The translations under genes were made by a program, and so were the position numbers. Below the pieces are notes generated by a model, which saw only the letters and a list, made by a program, of their open reading frames with translations, made no database searches and was not told where the DNA came from. A DNA stretch of 37,623 bases, taken from UBA7960 sp964624065 (lineage in GTDB: Bacteria > Bacteroidota > Bacteroidia > Bacteroidales > UBA7960). Below, piece by piece: positions 17,679 through 26,174 of this stretch; within the stretch, counting starts at the first letter, position 1, and every line of letters starts with the position of its first letter. Location of the stretch: assembly GCA_964624065.1 (NCBI GenBank), contig CAZUWF010000022.1, forward strand, positions 1 to 37,623, in the 5' to 3' direction.

Positions 17679-18245
17679 GTGCCTGAAATAATTATTCGAA
17701 AAGCCATTATTGAGGATTCGCCACGGGTCTCCTACTTATTATCATTGGCCATGCAAGAGGTTATTTTTGGATTCATTGGCAGAAAATCAGTGAAGGACGC
17801 AAGTAAATTTATGATTCATTTGGTGTCAGGAATTGATAACCAGTACTCTTACAATAACTGCTGGGTTCTTGAGGTAAACAAGGAAGTTATTGCAACCGTT
17901 TGCATTTACGACGGGGCCAAGCTTCACGAATTGAGAAGGCCGGTGGTTTCCAAAATCAAAGAGATGTTCAACAGGGATTTTGTGCCTGAAGACGAAACCC
18001 AACACGGGGAGTATTACATTGATTCAATCGGGGTTGACCCCAGGTTTCAAGGCCAAGGATTTGGCACGAAAATTTTGGAGTTCCTTATCGGCAATTACTC
18101 CATTGCTGCCAATCAAACTCTTGGTTTGCTGGTTGAAAAAGAAAACACTGCGGCAAAAAAACTATACCAAAGGCTTGGGTTTAAATTTGTAGGGGGGAAA
18201 AATTTGGTTGGAAAACCAATGGAGCATTTCCAGTATTCCTTGTAG
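17679..18245 (+). CDS. GNAT-family N-acetyltransferase
   Basis: Acetyl-CoA-dependent acyltransferase fold, 188 residues from the chosen GTG. The beta1 strand EIIIRKA at the N-terminus and motif A, DSIGVDPRFQGQGFGTKILE, with the Q/RxxGxG/A pyrophosphate loop (QGQGFG), identify the family. KLYQRLGFKFVG is the usual beta6-beta7 end. Substrate is unknown. The start is uncertain: a TTG at 17619 would add 20 residues that do not look like a GNAT N-terminus. The gene lies between two intrinsic terminators, so it is transcribed on its own; its promoter must lie in the roughly 80 bases after the ferritin terminator. Confidence 0.85.
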   Translation: MPEIIIRKAIIEDSPRVSYLLSLAMQEVIFGFIGRKSVKDASKFMIHLVSGIDNQYSYNNCWVLEVNKEVIATVCIYDGAKLHELRRPVVSKIKEMFNRDFVPEDETQHGEYYIDSIGVDPRFQGQGFGTKILEFLIGNYSIAANQTLGLLVEKENTAAKKLYQRLGFKFVGGKNLVGKPMEHFQYSL

Positions 18246-18263
18246 CCGTTGAAATTTTAGCAA

Positions 18264-18303
18264 CAAAGAAGGCGGGGTGACTTTGAGCACCCCGCCTTCT
18301 TTG
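18264..18303. terminator. Bidirectional intrinsic terminator between the GNAT and gltA genes
   Basis: Perfect 16-base stem CAAAGAAGGCGGGGTG / CACCCCGCCTTCTTTG with an 8-base loop, lying between convergent genes. CTTTTC follows on the plus strand and the A-rich stem base acts as a T-run on the minus strand, so it can serve both transcripts. Confidence 0.88.
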
Positions 18304-18317
18304 CTTTTCGGTTGCCA

Positions 18318-19640
18318 TTACCCTTTTATGCAGATTAACCCTTCGGCAATTTTCTTGTAGTGGTCAAGGGTGTACGAATCGGGGCGTTCTATTGGCATTC
18401 CCAACATCCTGTCAAGGATAAGTTGGGCCAATACTCCCAAGGATCTCGACACGCCAAACATAACGGTGTAAAAATTATGTTCGGTAATACCATAGTGATT
18501 AAGCAACGCTCCGCTAATGGCATCAACGTTGGGATAGGGGTTTCTTACCTTGCCCGTGGCTTGCAATACTGGAGGAGCAACCCTATATACAGCGTTAACC
18601 AAATTGATTAACTTATCATTTGCAATGTACTTCTCGGCAAATTTTTGCTGGATGGTAAATCTGGGATCCGTTACCCTCAAAACTGCATGGCCATAACCCG
18701 GTACAACCCTACCTTCGTCCATAGTTTTCTTTATGTAGGTTTCAATTTGTTGGTCGGTTGGTTCATCGGTACCTATTTCCTTGGTCAAATCATTTAACCA
18801 GTTTAAAACCTCCTGATTGGCAAACCCGTGAAGTGGTCCGGCCAGGCCGTTCATTCCAGCCGACAGTGCATAGTACGCGTTGCTAATTGCCGATCCTACC
18901 AGGTGAACGGTATGAGCAGTAACGTTGCCGCCCTCGTGGTCGGCATGTACTACCATATAAAGGCGCATAAGGCGCATGACCTCGTAAATGTCGTAGCCCA
19001 TCATGTAGGCAAAGTTTCCTGCCCAGTCCAGCTTTGGATTTGGTTCAATGTGATGACCGTTGTGATACAGTTTCCGGTAAATGTAGGCTGCTATGCGAGG
19101 TAAGCGTGCAATGAGGTTCATTGCATCCTCGTACATAAAATCCCAATAAAACTTTTTGTGAACCCCGGCCCTATATGCCTTTTGGAATACCGACTCGGTG
19201 GCCATAGACAAAATGGCGGTGCTGAAAAAAGTCATAGGCCTGGCGGTTTTTGGCAAGGCGTCGAGTACGTCGAAGGTATGTTGCGGAACGTAGGAGCGCG
19301 TAACCCAATCTCGCGAGAGGTTCATTACATCTTCAAAGGATGGTATTTCGCCAATAAGCATAAGGTAAAATGCGCCTTCTGGTAGCGGTTCTCCTTGCGG
19401 GACCAGCCTGGGGAGTTTTTGTTGCAATTCGGGTAGCGAATAACCTCTTATGCGAACTCCATCTATAGGGTCGAGATCCGATGTGTCGCATATCAGGGCA
19501 GGGATGCCCTTCTGACCAGAAAGTATCTGACCCAGGGTCAATTGAGTAACTACCTTGTTGCCGTGGTCTTTCTTTAGTTTCTGATATTCTTCGGCGTACT
19601 GAATACCTTTTTCGTAGAAGCGGTTTTTGATGTATTCCAT
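18318..19640 (-). CDS. gltA: Citrate synthase, mitochondrial/type I-like
   Basis: Condenses acetyl-CoA and oxaloacetate to citrate; 440 residues. It resembles the eukaryotic homodimeric enzyme more than the hexameric proteobacterial one. The active site is read as His235 (HADHEGGNVTAH), His271 (GPLHGFANQEV) and Asp325 (GYGHAVLRVTDPR), and the C-terminal PYPNVDAISG and MFGVSRSLGVLAQL blocks are conserved. It is the last gene of the minus-strand acn-icd-gltA cluster, 34 bases after icd, and ends at a strong bidirectional terminator. 2-Methylcitrate synthase is less likely given the TCA neighbours. Confidence 0.95.
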   Translation of the reverse strand: MEYIKNRFYEKGIQYAEEYQKLKKDHGNKVVTQLTLGQILSGQKGIPALICDTSDLDPIDGVRIRGYSLPELQQKLPRLVPQGEPLPEGAFYLMLIGEIPSFEDVMNLSRDWVTRSYVPQHTFDVLDALPKTARPMTFFSTAILSMATESVFQKAYRAGVHKKFYWDFMYEDAMNLIARLPRIAAYIYRKLYHNGHHIEPNPKLDWAGNFAYMMGYDIYEVMRLMRLYMVVHADHEGGNVTAHTVHLVGSAISNAYYALSAGMNGLAGPLHGFANQEVLNWLNDLTKEIGTDEPTDQQIETYIKKTMDEGRVVPGYGHAVLRVTDPRFTIQQKFAEKYIANDKLINLVNAVYRVAPPVLQATGKVRNPYPNVDAISGALLNHYGITEHNFYTVMFGVSRSLGVLAQLILDRMLGMPIERPDSYTLDHYKKIAEGLICIKG

Positions 19641-19674
19641 TTGTTGTGGGAGTTGATGGTTATTTAACTTAGAG

Positions 19675-20901
19675 TTAAGAAAGGGCGTGTTTTAGATTGT
19701 GGCCAATTGCCTCCAAAAATTTCTCGGTGGTAAGGTAATGCTCTCCTTTCAAATCGTCGCCGTAAACAATCAAAGCGAGGTCTTTGGTCATTTTACCGGT
19801 TTCTACGGTGGTAATACAAACCTGCTCCAAGGTTTTGGCAAAGTTAATCAATTCTTGGTTGTCATCGAGTTTGCCCCTGAAGGCCAATCCTCTGGTCCAG
19901 GCAAAGATTGATGCTATGGGGTTTGTTGATGTTGGTTTACCTTGCTGGTGCAGGCGGTAATGGCGGGTTACGGTTCCGTGGGCCGCCTCGGCTTCCATAG
20001 TCTTACCATCAGGGGTAACCAGGGTTGAAGTCATTAATCCAAGAGATCCGAAACCTTGGGCCACGGTGTCGCTTTGCACGTCGCCATCGTAATTCTTGCA
20101 GGCCCATACAAAGCCACCCTCCCATTTAAGTGCGGCCGCTACCATATCGTCTATCAGCCTGTGTTCGTAAGTAATACCTGCCTCCTTGAATTTATCTGCA
20201 AACTCCTTAATAAAGGTTTCTTCGAAGATTTCCTTGAACCGTCCATCGTACTTTTTCAAGATGGTATTTTTGGTTGAAAAATAAAGCGGCCATCGCTTGT
20301 CCAAGGCTTGGTTCATACAGGCTCTGGCAAAACCACGAACGGAATCGTCGAGGTTGAACATTGCCATAGCAACGCCATCGGATTTGAAATGAAAAACCTC
20401 GTGGGTGATGGGCTCGCCACCATCGTCGGGGGTGAAGGTTATGGTTAATTTTCCTTTTCCATTGGTTACAAAATCAGTAGCCCGGTACTGATCGCCAAAT
20501 GCATGACGGCCAATGCAAATCGGTTGTTTCCAACCGGGAACCAGCCGGGGTATGTTTTTTATTAAAATTGGCTCGCGAAATACGGTGCCATCAAGGATGT
20601 TTCTTATTGTTCCGTTAGGCGAACGCCACATCTGTTTCAATCCAAACTCCTCAACCCTTGCCTCGTCAGGGGTAATTGTGGCACACTTAACACCAACGCC
20701 GTATTGCTTTATGGCATTGGCTGCGTCTATGGTTACCTGATCGTAGGTTTGATCGCGGTTTTCTATTCCAAGGTCGAAGTATTTTAATTCGATATCCAAG
20801 TAAGGAAGAATCAATTTCTCCTTAATGAATTTCCAAATAACCCGTGTCATTTCATCCCCGTCAATCTCAACAACTGGATTGAAAACTTTAATTTTTCTCA
20901 T
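19675..20901 (-). CDS. icd: Isocitrate dehydrogenase (NADP), eukaryotic-type
   Basis: Oxidatively decarboxylates isocitrate to 2-oxoglutarate; 408 residues, the length of the eukaryote-like homodimeric NADP enzyme (subfamily II). Visible signatures are EIDGDEMTRVIW at the N-terminus, the substrate loop RSPNGTIRNILDGTVFREP, the metal-binding segment around DDMVAAALKWEGGFVWACKN and YDGDVQSD, and AAHGTVTRHYRLHQQG, whose Arg/His residues contact the 2'-phosphate of NADP. NADP preference is inferred from that segment. It is the middle gene of acn-icd-gltA, 85 bases after acn and 34 before gltA. Confidence 0.96.
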   Translation of the reverse strand: MRKIKVFNPVVEIDGDEMTRVIWKFIKEKLILPYLDIELKYFDLGIENRDQTYDQVTIDAANAIKQYGVGVKCATITPDEARVEEFGLKQMWRSPNGTIRNILDGTVFREPILIKNIPRLVPGWKQPICIGRHAFGDQYRATDFVTNGKGKLTITFTPDDGGEPITHEVFHFKSDGVAMAMFNLDDSVRGFARACMNQALDKRWPLYFSTKNTILKKYDGRFKEIFEETFIKEFADKFKEAGITYEHRLIDDMVAAALKWEGGFVWACKNYDGDVQSDTVAQGFGSLGLMTSTLVTPDGKTMEAEAAHGTVTRHYRLHQQGKPTSTNPIASIFAWTRGLAFRGKLDDNQELINFAKTLEQVCITTVETGKMTKDLALIVYGDDLKGEHYLTTEKFLEAIGHNLKHALS

Positions 20902-20986
20902 TCTTTGTCTTTGTTTTTGGTCTTGGTACTGGTCAACCTACAACACCAGGAAAAGATAAATAATCAATAGGTTATGTTTGTCACAA

Positions 20987-23245
20987 TTACCTTTTTGCAC
21001 TTATAAGATTCAAAGCCGAGCCGGCCCTGTACCATTCAATTTGCTGTTGATTATAAGTATGGTTGGCACAAATGGTTTCTTTTGACCCATCTAAATGCAC
21101 AATTTCAATAGTCAAGGACTTGCCGGTAGAAAAGCTTTCTAAGTCAACAAAGTTAAACACATCAGCTTCCTTAATCTTCTCGTAATCGTTCTCGTTGGCA
21201 AAGGTAAGGGCAAGCATTCCCTGCTTTTTCAGGTTGGTCTCATGAATACGGGCAAAGGATTTCACAAGAATTGCCTTTACGCCCAGGTGCCTGGGTTCCA
21301 TTGCAGCATGTTCGCGCGACGAACCCTCTCCGTAATTATGATCTCCCACAACTATGGTCGGAACCCCTGACGCCTTGTAATGCCTCTGAACAGCAGGCAC
21401 CTCGTCATAATCTCCAGTAAGGTGGTTCTTTACCTTGTTGGTTTCATTGTTGAAGGCATTAACTGCACCTATCAGCATATTATTGGAAATATTATCGAGA
21501 TGCCCCCTAAATTTCAACCACTTCCCAGCCATCGAAATGTGGTCGGTGGTGCATTTTCCCGAGGCTTTTATCAGCAATCTTGCCCCCACAATGTTCTTTC
21601 CATCCCAAGCATCAAATGGCTTTAACAACTGAAGCCTATGTGAATCAGGGTTAATAACTACTTTCACAGTTGAAGAATCTTCTCCCGGCGCTTGGTAACC
21701 AGAATCCTTTATCTCGAAACCTCTTGGTGGGAGTTCGAAACCCTCAGGCTTCCGTAGCTTGATTTCTTGGCCCAAATGGTTTTCCAAAGTGTCGGTCAAG
21801 GGATTGAAATCGAGCCTTCCGGCAAGAGCCAAGGCCATTACCACTTCTGGCGATGCTACAAAAGCGTGGGTATTTGGATTGCCATCATTCCGTTTGGCAA
21901 AATTCCTGTTAAAGGAGTGGATTATAGAATTCCTCTCATCCGGCTTCAAGTTTGGCCTTGCCCACTGGCCGATGCAAGGGCCGCAGGCATTGGCAAAAAC
22001 CTTGCCTCCGATCTTCTCGAAAATATCTATGAAGCCATCCCTTTCGATGGTTTGCCTAACCTGTTCCGAACCAGGGGTGATGGTAAACTCCGATTTTACC
22101 TTGAGACCTCTTTCTAAGGCATGCTTGGCAATTGATGCCGCCCTTGAAATATCCTCGTAAGATGAGTTGGTGCAGCTGCCAATTAGGCCTACCGAAAGCT
22201 CTTTTGGCCAGCCATATTCTTTCACTACCTTTCCCAGTTGCGAAATGGGAGTGGCCCTATCGGGAGTAAACGGACCGTTTACGTGTGGTTCAAGTGTTGA
22301 CAAGTCAATTTCTATAACCTTGTCGAAATACCGAGAAGGATTTTCGTAAACGCCCGGGTCAGCAGAAAGTTCAGCCTTTATTGGCTGTGCGGCTTCAACC
22401 ACTTTTTGACGTCCGGTGGCCTCAAGGTACCGTTCCATAGATTCATCGTAGGCAAAAAGAGAGGTTGTGGCACCCACTTCGGCACCCATATTGCAAATAG
22501 TTCCTTTACCTGTGGCCGACATAGACCTTGCACCTTCGCCAAAATACTCAATTATGCATCCGGTACCGCCCTTTACCGATAGGATGCCAGCCACCTTCAA
22601 AATAACATCTTTGGGCGAAGTCCACTCGTTTAGCCGCCCCGAAAGTTTAACCCCAATAAGCATTGGCATTTTCAGCTCCCAAGGCATACCCGCCATAACA
22701 TCAACGGCATCTGCACCACCCACCCCTATGGCCACCATACCGAGTCCTCCTGCATTGGGGGTGTGTGAGTCGGTTCCTATCATCATACCTCCCGGAAAGG
22801 CGTAGTTTTCGATCACAACCTGATGAATTATGCCAGCACCAGGCTTCCAGAACCCTATACCGTACCTGGTACTTACAGATTGTAGGAACCCGAAAACCTC
22901 ACTGTTGGTTTGAAGGGAGTTTGCCAGGTCGGCAATTCCGTGCACCTGTGCCTGTATTAGGTGGTCGCAGTGTACTGTGGTCGGCACCGATGTTGTTTCC
23001 TTTCCGGCGTTCATAAATTGCAGCAGTGCCATTTGTGCGGTGGCATCTTGCATGGCAACCCTATCGGGTGCAAAATCAACGTAATCTTTTCCACGTTTAT
23101 AATCTTCAACTGAATTGTTATCGTACAAGTGAGAGTACAAAATCTTCTCGGTATAAGTCAATGGCCGGCCAAGGGATTTCCTTGCATTTGCAACCCTTTC
23201 GGGGAATTGGTTGTAGGTTTTGCGTATGATATCAAGATCAAACAT
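20987..23245 (-). CDS. acnA: Aconitate hydratase, mitochondrial type
   Basis: 4Fe-4S enzyme that isomerises citrate to isocitrate; 752 residues, close to the mitochondrial aconitase length and shorter than the AcnA/IRP form (about 890). Cluster cysteines are Cys358 (GSCTNSS), Cys421 and Cys424 (ANACGPCIGQW). Other conserved blocks are HCDHLIQAQ, GTDSHTPNAGGLGM and, in the swivel domain, GDHNYGEGSSREHAA with the catalytic serine. A mitochondrial-type aconitase has been described in Bacteroides fragilis, and this gene fits that class. It leads the three-gene operon for the oxidative branch of the TCA cycle and is divergent from the S1 gene across about 240 bases. Confidence 0.96.
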   Translation of the reverse strand: MFDLDIIRKTYNQFPERVANARKSLGRPLTYTEKILYSHLYDNNSVEDYKRGKDYVDFAPDRVAMQDATAQMALLQFMNAGKETTSVPTTVHCDHLIQAQVHGIADLANSLQTNSEVFGFLQSVSTRYGIGFWKPGAGIIHQVVIENYAFPGGMMIGTDSHTPNAGGLGMVAIGVGGADAVDVMAGMPWELKMPMLIGVKLSGRLNEWTSPKDVILKVAGILSVKGGTGCIIEYFGEGARSMSATGKGTICNMGAEVGATTSLFAYDESMERYLEATGRQKVVEAAQPIKAELSADPGVYENPSRYFDKVIEIDLSTLEPHVNGPFTPDRATPISQLGKVVKEYGWPKELSVGLIGSCTNSSYEDISRAASIAKHALERGLKVKSEFTITPGSEQVRQTIERDGFIDIFEKIGGKVFANACGPCIGQWARPNLKPDERNSIIHSFNRNFAKRNDGNPNTHAFVASPEVVMALALAGRLDFNPLTDTLENHLGQEIKLRKPEGFELPPRGFEIKDSGYQAPGEDSSTVKVVINPDSHRLQLLKPFDAWDGKNIVGARLLIKASGKCTTDHISMAGKWLKFRGHLDNISNNMLIGAVNAFNNETNKVKNHLTGDYDEVPAVQRHYKASGVPTIVVGDHNYGEGSSREHAAMEPRHLGVKAILVKSFARIHETNLKKQGMLALTFANENDYEKIKEADVFNFVDLESFSTGKSLTIEIVHLDGSKETICANHTYNQQQIEWYRAGSALNLISAKR

Positions 23246-23276
23246 AAGGTTTTTGCATTTTAATTTACACGATAGT

Positions 23277-23284
23277 CAAAATTA
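23277..23284 (-). promoter_or_regulatory. -7 promoter element for acn-icd-gltA
   Basis: TAATTTTG on the minus strand (23284-23277) fits TAnnTTTG and lies about 32 bases before the acn ATG. No -33 match lies at the right distance. Confidence 0.4.
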
Positions 23285-23421
23285 CAACAAATCCTTTAAG
23301 GCTTTGTTGAAAAATTGGCAAAAAAGAACTTAAAAGGCTATTTGCGGCCGTTAATGAAATTTCACTACAAATTGTTGCTTATGTGGTTTCTTCAAAAATA
23401 TTCAAAAAAACTGATTTTAAG

Positions 23422-23452
23422 TTGGTTAATTCCAAAAAATTATCTACTTTTG
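23422..23452 (+). promoter_or_regulatory. Predicted promoter of the S1 transcript
   Basis: TTG (23422-23424), 20 bases, then TACTTTTG (23445-23452): both halves of the Bacteroidota promoter at ideal spacing. Transcription should begin near 23456, placing the hairpin at 23455-23470 at the 5' end of the mRNA and giving a leader of about 95 bases before the S1 start. Confidence 0.72.
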
Positions 23453-23454
23453 CG

Positions 23455-23470
23455 CTCCCTTTTCAGGGAG
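23455..23470 (+). promoter_or_regulatory. 5'-end hairpin of the S1 mRNA
   Basis: CTCCCT and AGGGAG form a perfect 6-base stem with a TTTC loop. It lies immediately downstream of the predicted -7 element and 14-29 bases before the ATG of the leader ORF. It could protect the 5' end or regulate translation; the role is inferred. Confidence 0.45.
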
Positions 23471-23483
23471 TGTAAATAAATCA

Positions 23484-23552
23484 ATGTCTAACCAGAATCA
23501 GGCTGTTTACCAAGTGTTTATGGCACGATTCACAGAACAAAAAACCTTCTAA
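23484..23552 (+). CDS. 22-codon leader ORF overlapping the S1 start
   Basis: ATG-initiated frame encoding MSNQNQAVYQVFMARFTEQK plus two residues, ending in TAA whose last A is the first base of the S1 ATG (TAATG). It lies fully inside the predicted S1 leader. The arrangement is what translational coupling or a regulatory leader peptide would need, but the ORF is short and could be chance. I recognise no homologue. Its codons show no run of a single amino acid, so classical attenuation is not suggested. Confidence 0.4.
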   Translation: MSNQNQAVYQVFMARFTEQKTF

Positions 23553-25990
23553 TGTCAGAAGAAAACAAAAATCTAACCCCCGACGAGCAGCTAGAGAACC
23601 GAATCCTAGAAAGCCAAACCGAACCCGAAGCCGAAATTTCAGAAGAGGTCGACAAGAAAGTTGATACAGAAGAAATAGCAGAACTAGCAGTTGAAGAAAC
23701 CCCAGAAGTTGTTGTTGAAGAAACACCCGCTTCAGAAGAGGTTATAGAGCCTCCACTGTTTGAGGAGAAAGAAGAGATATTGTTTGCGGCAAAGAAAAGT
23801 GCCGCTGTTGTTGCACCTCCTGCCGATTTCGATTGGAATGCAATTGGCAAGAAGCAGGATGCCTATTCTGCTTCTGAACGTGAGCGTTTGGAGGCTATTT
23901 ACGATGAAACCCTCAAATCAATTGGTGAAGGTGAGGTTATCGATGGAACTGTTGTTTCGATGAACAACCGCGAGGTTGTTGTGAACATAGGGTTCAAGTC
24001 AGACGGGGTTATTCCTGTTTCAGAAGTAAGGTACAATCCTGCCATAAAACCCGGTAGTCCGATTGAAGTTTACGTTGAAAGTCAAGAGGATACCACAGGC
24101 CAGCTGGTGTTATCGCACAAGAAGGCCCGCACTCTCAGGTCATGGGAGCGCATTAACCAAGCATTGGAAAACGACGAAATCATTACGGGTTATACCAAGT
24201 GTCGCACCAAAGGTGGTCTTATTGTTGACGTGTTCGGAATAGAGGCCTTTTTGCCAGGTTCACAAATCGATGTTAAACCAATCAGGGATTACGATATATT
24301 CGTGGGTAAGACAATGGAGTTCAAGGTTGTTAAAATAAACCAAGAATACAAGAACGTTGTGGTTTCGCACAAGGCTCTCATCGAAGCCGAGCTTGAACTT
24401 CAAAAAGTTGAAATTATTTCGAAGCTTGAAAAAGGTCAAATCTTGGAAGGAACCATCAAGAACATTACCTCTTACGGTGTATTCGTTGACCTTGGAGGTA
24501 TTGATGGTCTTATTCACATTACCGACCTTTCGTGGAGCCGCATAAACCACCCTGAAGAAATTGTCACCCTTGACCAGAAAATCAACGTTGTTATTCTTGA
24601 TTTTGACGAGAACAAGAAACGCATTGCCCTTGGCCTCAAGCAACTAAGTGCCCATCCCTGGGAAACCCTCGATCAAAATATCAAGGTGGGCGACAAGGTT
24701 AAGGGAAAAGTTGTGGTTATTGCCGATTACGGTGCATTCATAGAGATTGCCCCAGGCATCGAAGGTCTTATCCACGTTTCAGAAATGTCATGGTCGCAAC
24801 ACTTGCGCACTGCCCAAGATTTCCTTAAGGTAGGCGATGAGGTTGATGCAGTTATACTTATCCTTGACCGCGAAGAAAGGAAAATGTCTCTTGGAATCAA
24901 GCAGCTTATTCCTGATCCATGGGAAAACATTATTGAAAAGTACAAGGTTGACACAAAGCACACAGCAACAGTGCGCAACTTTACCAACTTTGGCATTTTT
25001 GTCGAGCTCGAAGAGGGTGTTGACGGTTTGATCCACATCAGCGATCTTTCTTGGAGCAAGAAGATTAAGCACCCTGCCGAATTCACTAAGATCGGTGAAA
25101 AAATAGAGGTTTTAGTTTTGGGCGTTGACAAAGAAAACCGTCGCTTGAGTTTAGGTCACAAGCAGCTCGAAGAAAATCCATGGGAGGTGTTCGAAAGCGT
25201 ATTCAAGGTTGATTCAATCCACCAAGGTACCATAGTGGGCACTAGTGATAAAGGGGTGATCGTCTTGTTGCCTTACGGCGTTGAAGGGTTTGCTCCAACA
25301 AGGCACGTGGTAAAGGAGGATGGAACACCTGCTAAGATAGATGAGGCCATCGACTTCAAAGTTCTTGAATTTAACAAAGAAAGTAAAAAAATCGTTGTTT
25401 CTCATTCAAAGGTTTACCAAGATGCCAAAATATCTGAGAAGCAGTCAGTTGCCGCCGAGGCCGAAAAGGCTGAGAAGAAAACCAAGGTCGCAGTGAAGCA
25501 GGTAAAAGACAACATTGAAAAAACAACCCTTGGCGACCTTTCGGTTCTTGCCGACCTGAGAACAGAAATCCACAAGTCCGAGCAGGCCGAATTGATGGAA
25601 AAACTCGCCATTCTGGATGCAAAGGAAACTGCCAAGAAGGTCACGGCACCCAGGGTTGAGAAACCCAAGAAAGTAGAGAAGCCCGAAGAAAAGGTAGAAT
25701 CTGCAGCAACCCAAGGGGTCCAAGCCGAAAAACCAGTGGAAATTCAAGGAACCAAACCTGCCAATTTGCTTAAAGAGGCAAGGAGTGGTAAGGCTGATGA
25801 CCTGAAGTTGATTTCGGGCGTGGGTCCCAAACTTGAGGAGTTGTTGAACAAAAACGGGGTTTTCCACTTCGATCAAATTGCGGCCTGGACAGTCGAAGAA
25901 GTTGCATACATGGACGACCAACTCTCTTCCAAAGGGCGTATTGAGCGGGACAACTGGATCGAGCAAGCAATTAAACTTGCCGCCGAATAG
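23552..25990 (+). CDS. rpsA: 30S ribosomal protein S1 with C-terminal helix-hairpin-helix domain
   Basis: Binds mRNA on the 30S subunit. At 812 residues it is much longer than the usual 400-600. Layout: an acidic Glu/Val-rich N-terminal extension (about 1-90); six S1 OB-folds at about 126-192, 208-276, 294-366, 378-452, 465-538 and 553-620, of which repeats 3-5 carry the GLIHI/GLIHV-[ST][DE] signature; a Lys/Glu/Ala-rich linker (about 625-745); and a C-terminal domain (747-812) with LKLISGVGPKLEELLNKNGV and DQIAAWT...KGRIERDNWIEQ. That last pattern is the helix-hairpin-helix module known at the C-terminus of some L21 and NuoE proteins. The start is the ATG overlapping the leader ORF stop, and a terminator follows the gene. 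The S1 identity is secure; the fused domain is the oddity. Confidence 0.95.
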   Translation: MSEENKNLTPDEQLENRILESQTEPEAEISEEVDKKVDTEEIAELAVEETPEVVVEETPASEEVIEPPLFEEKEEILFAAKKSAAVVAPPADFDWNAIGKKQDAYSASERERLEAIYDETLKSIGEGEVIDGTVVSMNNREVVVNIGFKSDGVIPVSEVRYNPAIKPGSPIEVYVESQEDTTGQLVLSHKKARTLRSWERINQALENDEIITGYTKCRTKGGLIVDVFGIEAFLPGSQIDVKPIRDYDIFVGKTMEFKVVKINQEYKNVVVSHKALIEAELELQKVEIISKLEKGQILEGTIKNITSYGVFVDLGGIDGLIHITDLSWSRINHPEEIVTLDQKINVVILDFDENKKRIALGLKQLSAHPWETLDQNIKVGDKVKGKVVVIADYGAFIEIAPGIEGLIHVSEMSWSQHLRTAQDFLKVGDEVDAVILILDREERKMSLGIKQLIPDPWENIIEKYKVDTKHTATVRNFTNFGIFVELEEGVDGLIHISDLSWSKKIKHPAEFTKIGEKIEVLVLGVDKENRRLSLGHKQLEENPWEVFESVFKVDSIHQGTIVGTSDKGVIVLLPYGVEGFAPTRHVVKEDGTPAKIDEAIDFKVLEFNKESKKIVVSHSKVYQDAKISEKQSVAAEAEKAEKKTKVAVKQVKDNIEKTTLGDLSVLADLRTEIHKSEQAELMEKLAILDAKETAKKVTAPRVEKPKKVEKPEEKVESAATQGVQAEKPVEIQGTKPANLLKEARSGKADDLKLISGVGPKLEELLNKNGVFHFDQIAAWTVEEVAYMDDQLSSKGRIERDNWIEQAIKLAAE

Positions 25991-26014
25991 TAATCCAGCG
26001 CGCCAAAATAGTTG

Positions 26015-26050
26015 AAGGGTATCTCATTATGAGATGCCCTTTCTTGTTTT
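26015..26050 (+). terminator. Intrinsic terminator after rpsA
   Basis: AAGGGTATCTCAT (26015-26027) pairs with ATGAGATGCCCTT (26029-26041) with one mismatch (G-U in RNA), followed by TCTTGTTTTG. It starts about 25 bases past the stop. Confidence 0.8.
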
Positions 26051-26147
26051 GTATTAATGCAACTTTTTTATCATTTTGTTTGATTTTTTTCAACAATCCG
26101 ATGAACCAAAAGAAAATTGTTGTTATTTTGCCGCTCGATAACGGTGC

Positions 26148-26155
26148 TAATTTTG
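26148..26155 (+). promoter_or_regulatory. -7 promoter element for the outer-membrane protein gene
   Basis: TAATTTTG matches TAnnTTTG, 20 bases before the ATG at 26175. A TTTG at 26127-26130 is 17 bases upstream, slightly closer than ideal. Confidence 0.45.
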
Positions 26156-26174
26156 TTAATCAAAACTAAAAAAA

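Noticed and set aside
23481..23850. Minus-strand ORFs opposite the start of rpsA
   Set aside because: They are mirror frames of the Glu/Val-rich S1 N-terminus, giving Leu/Phe- or Ser-rich translations without features.
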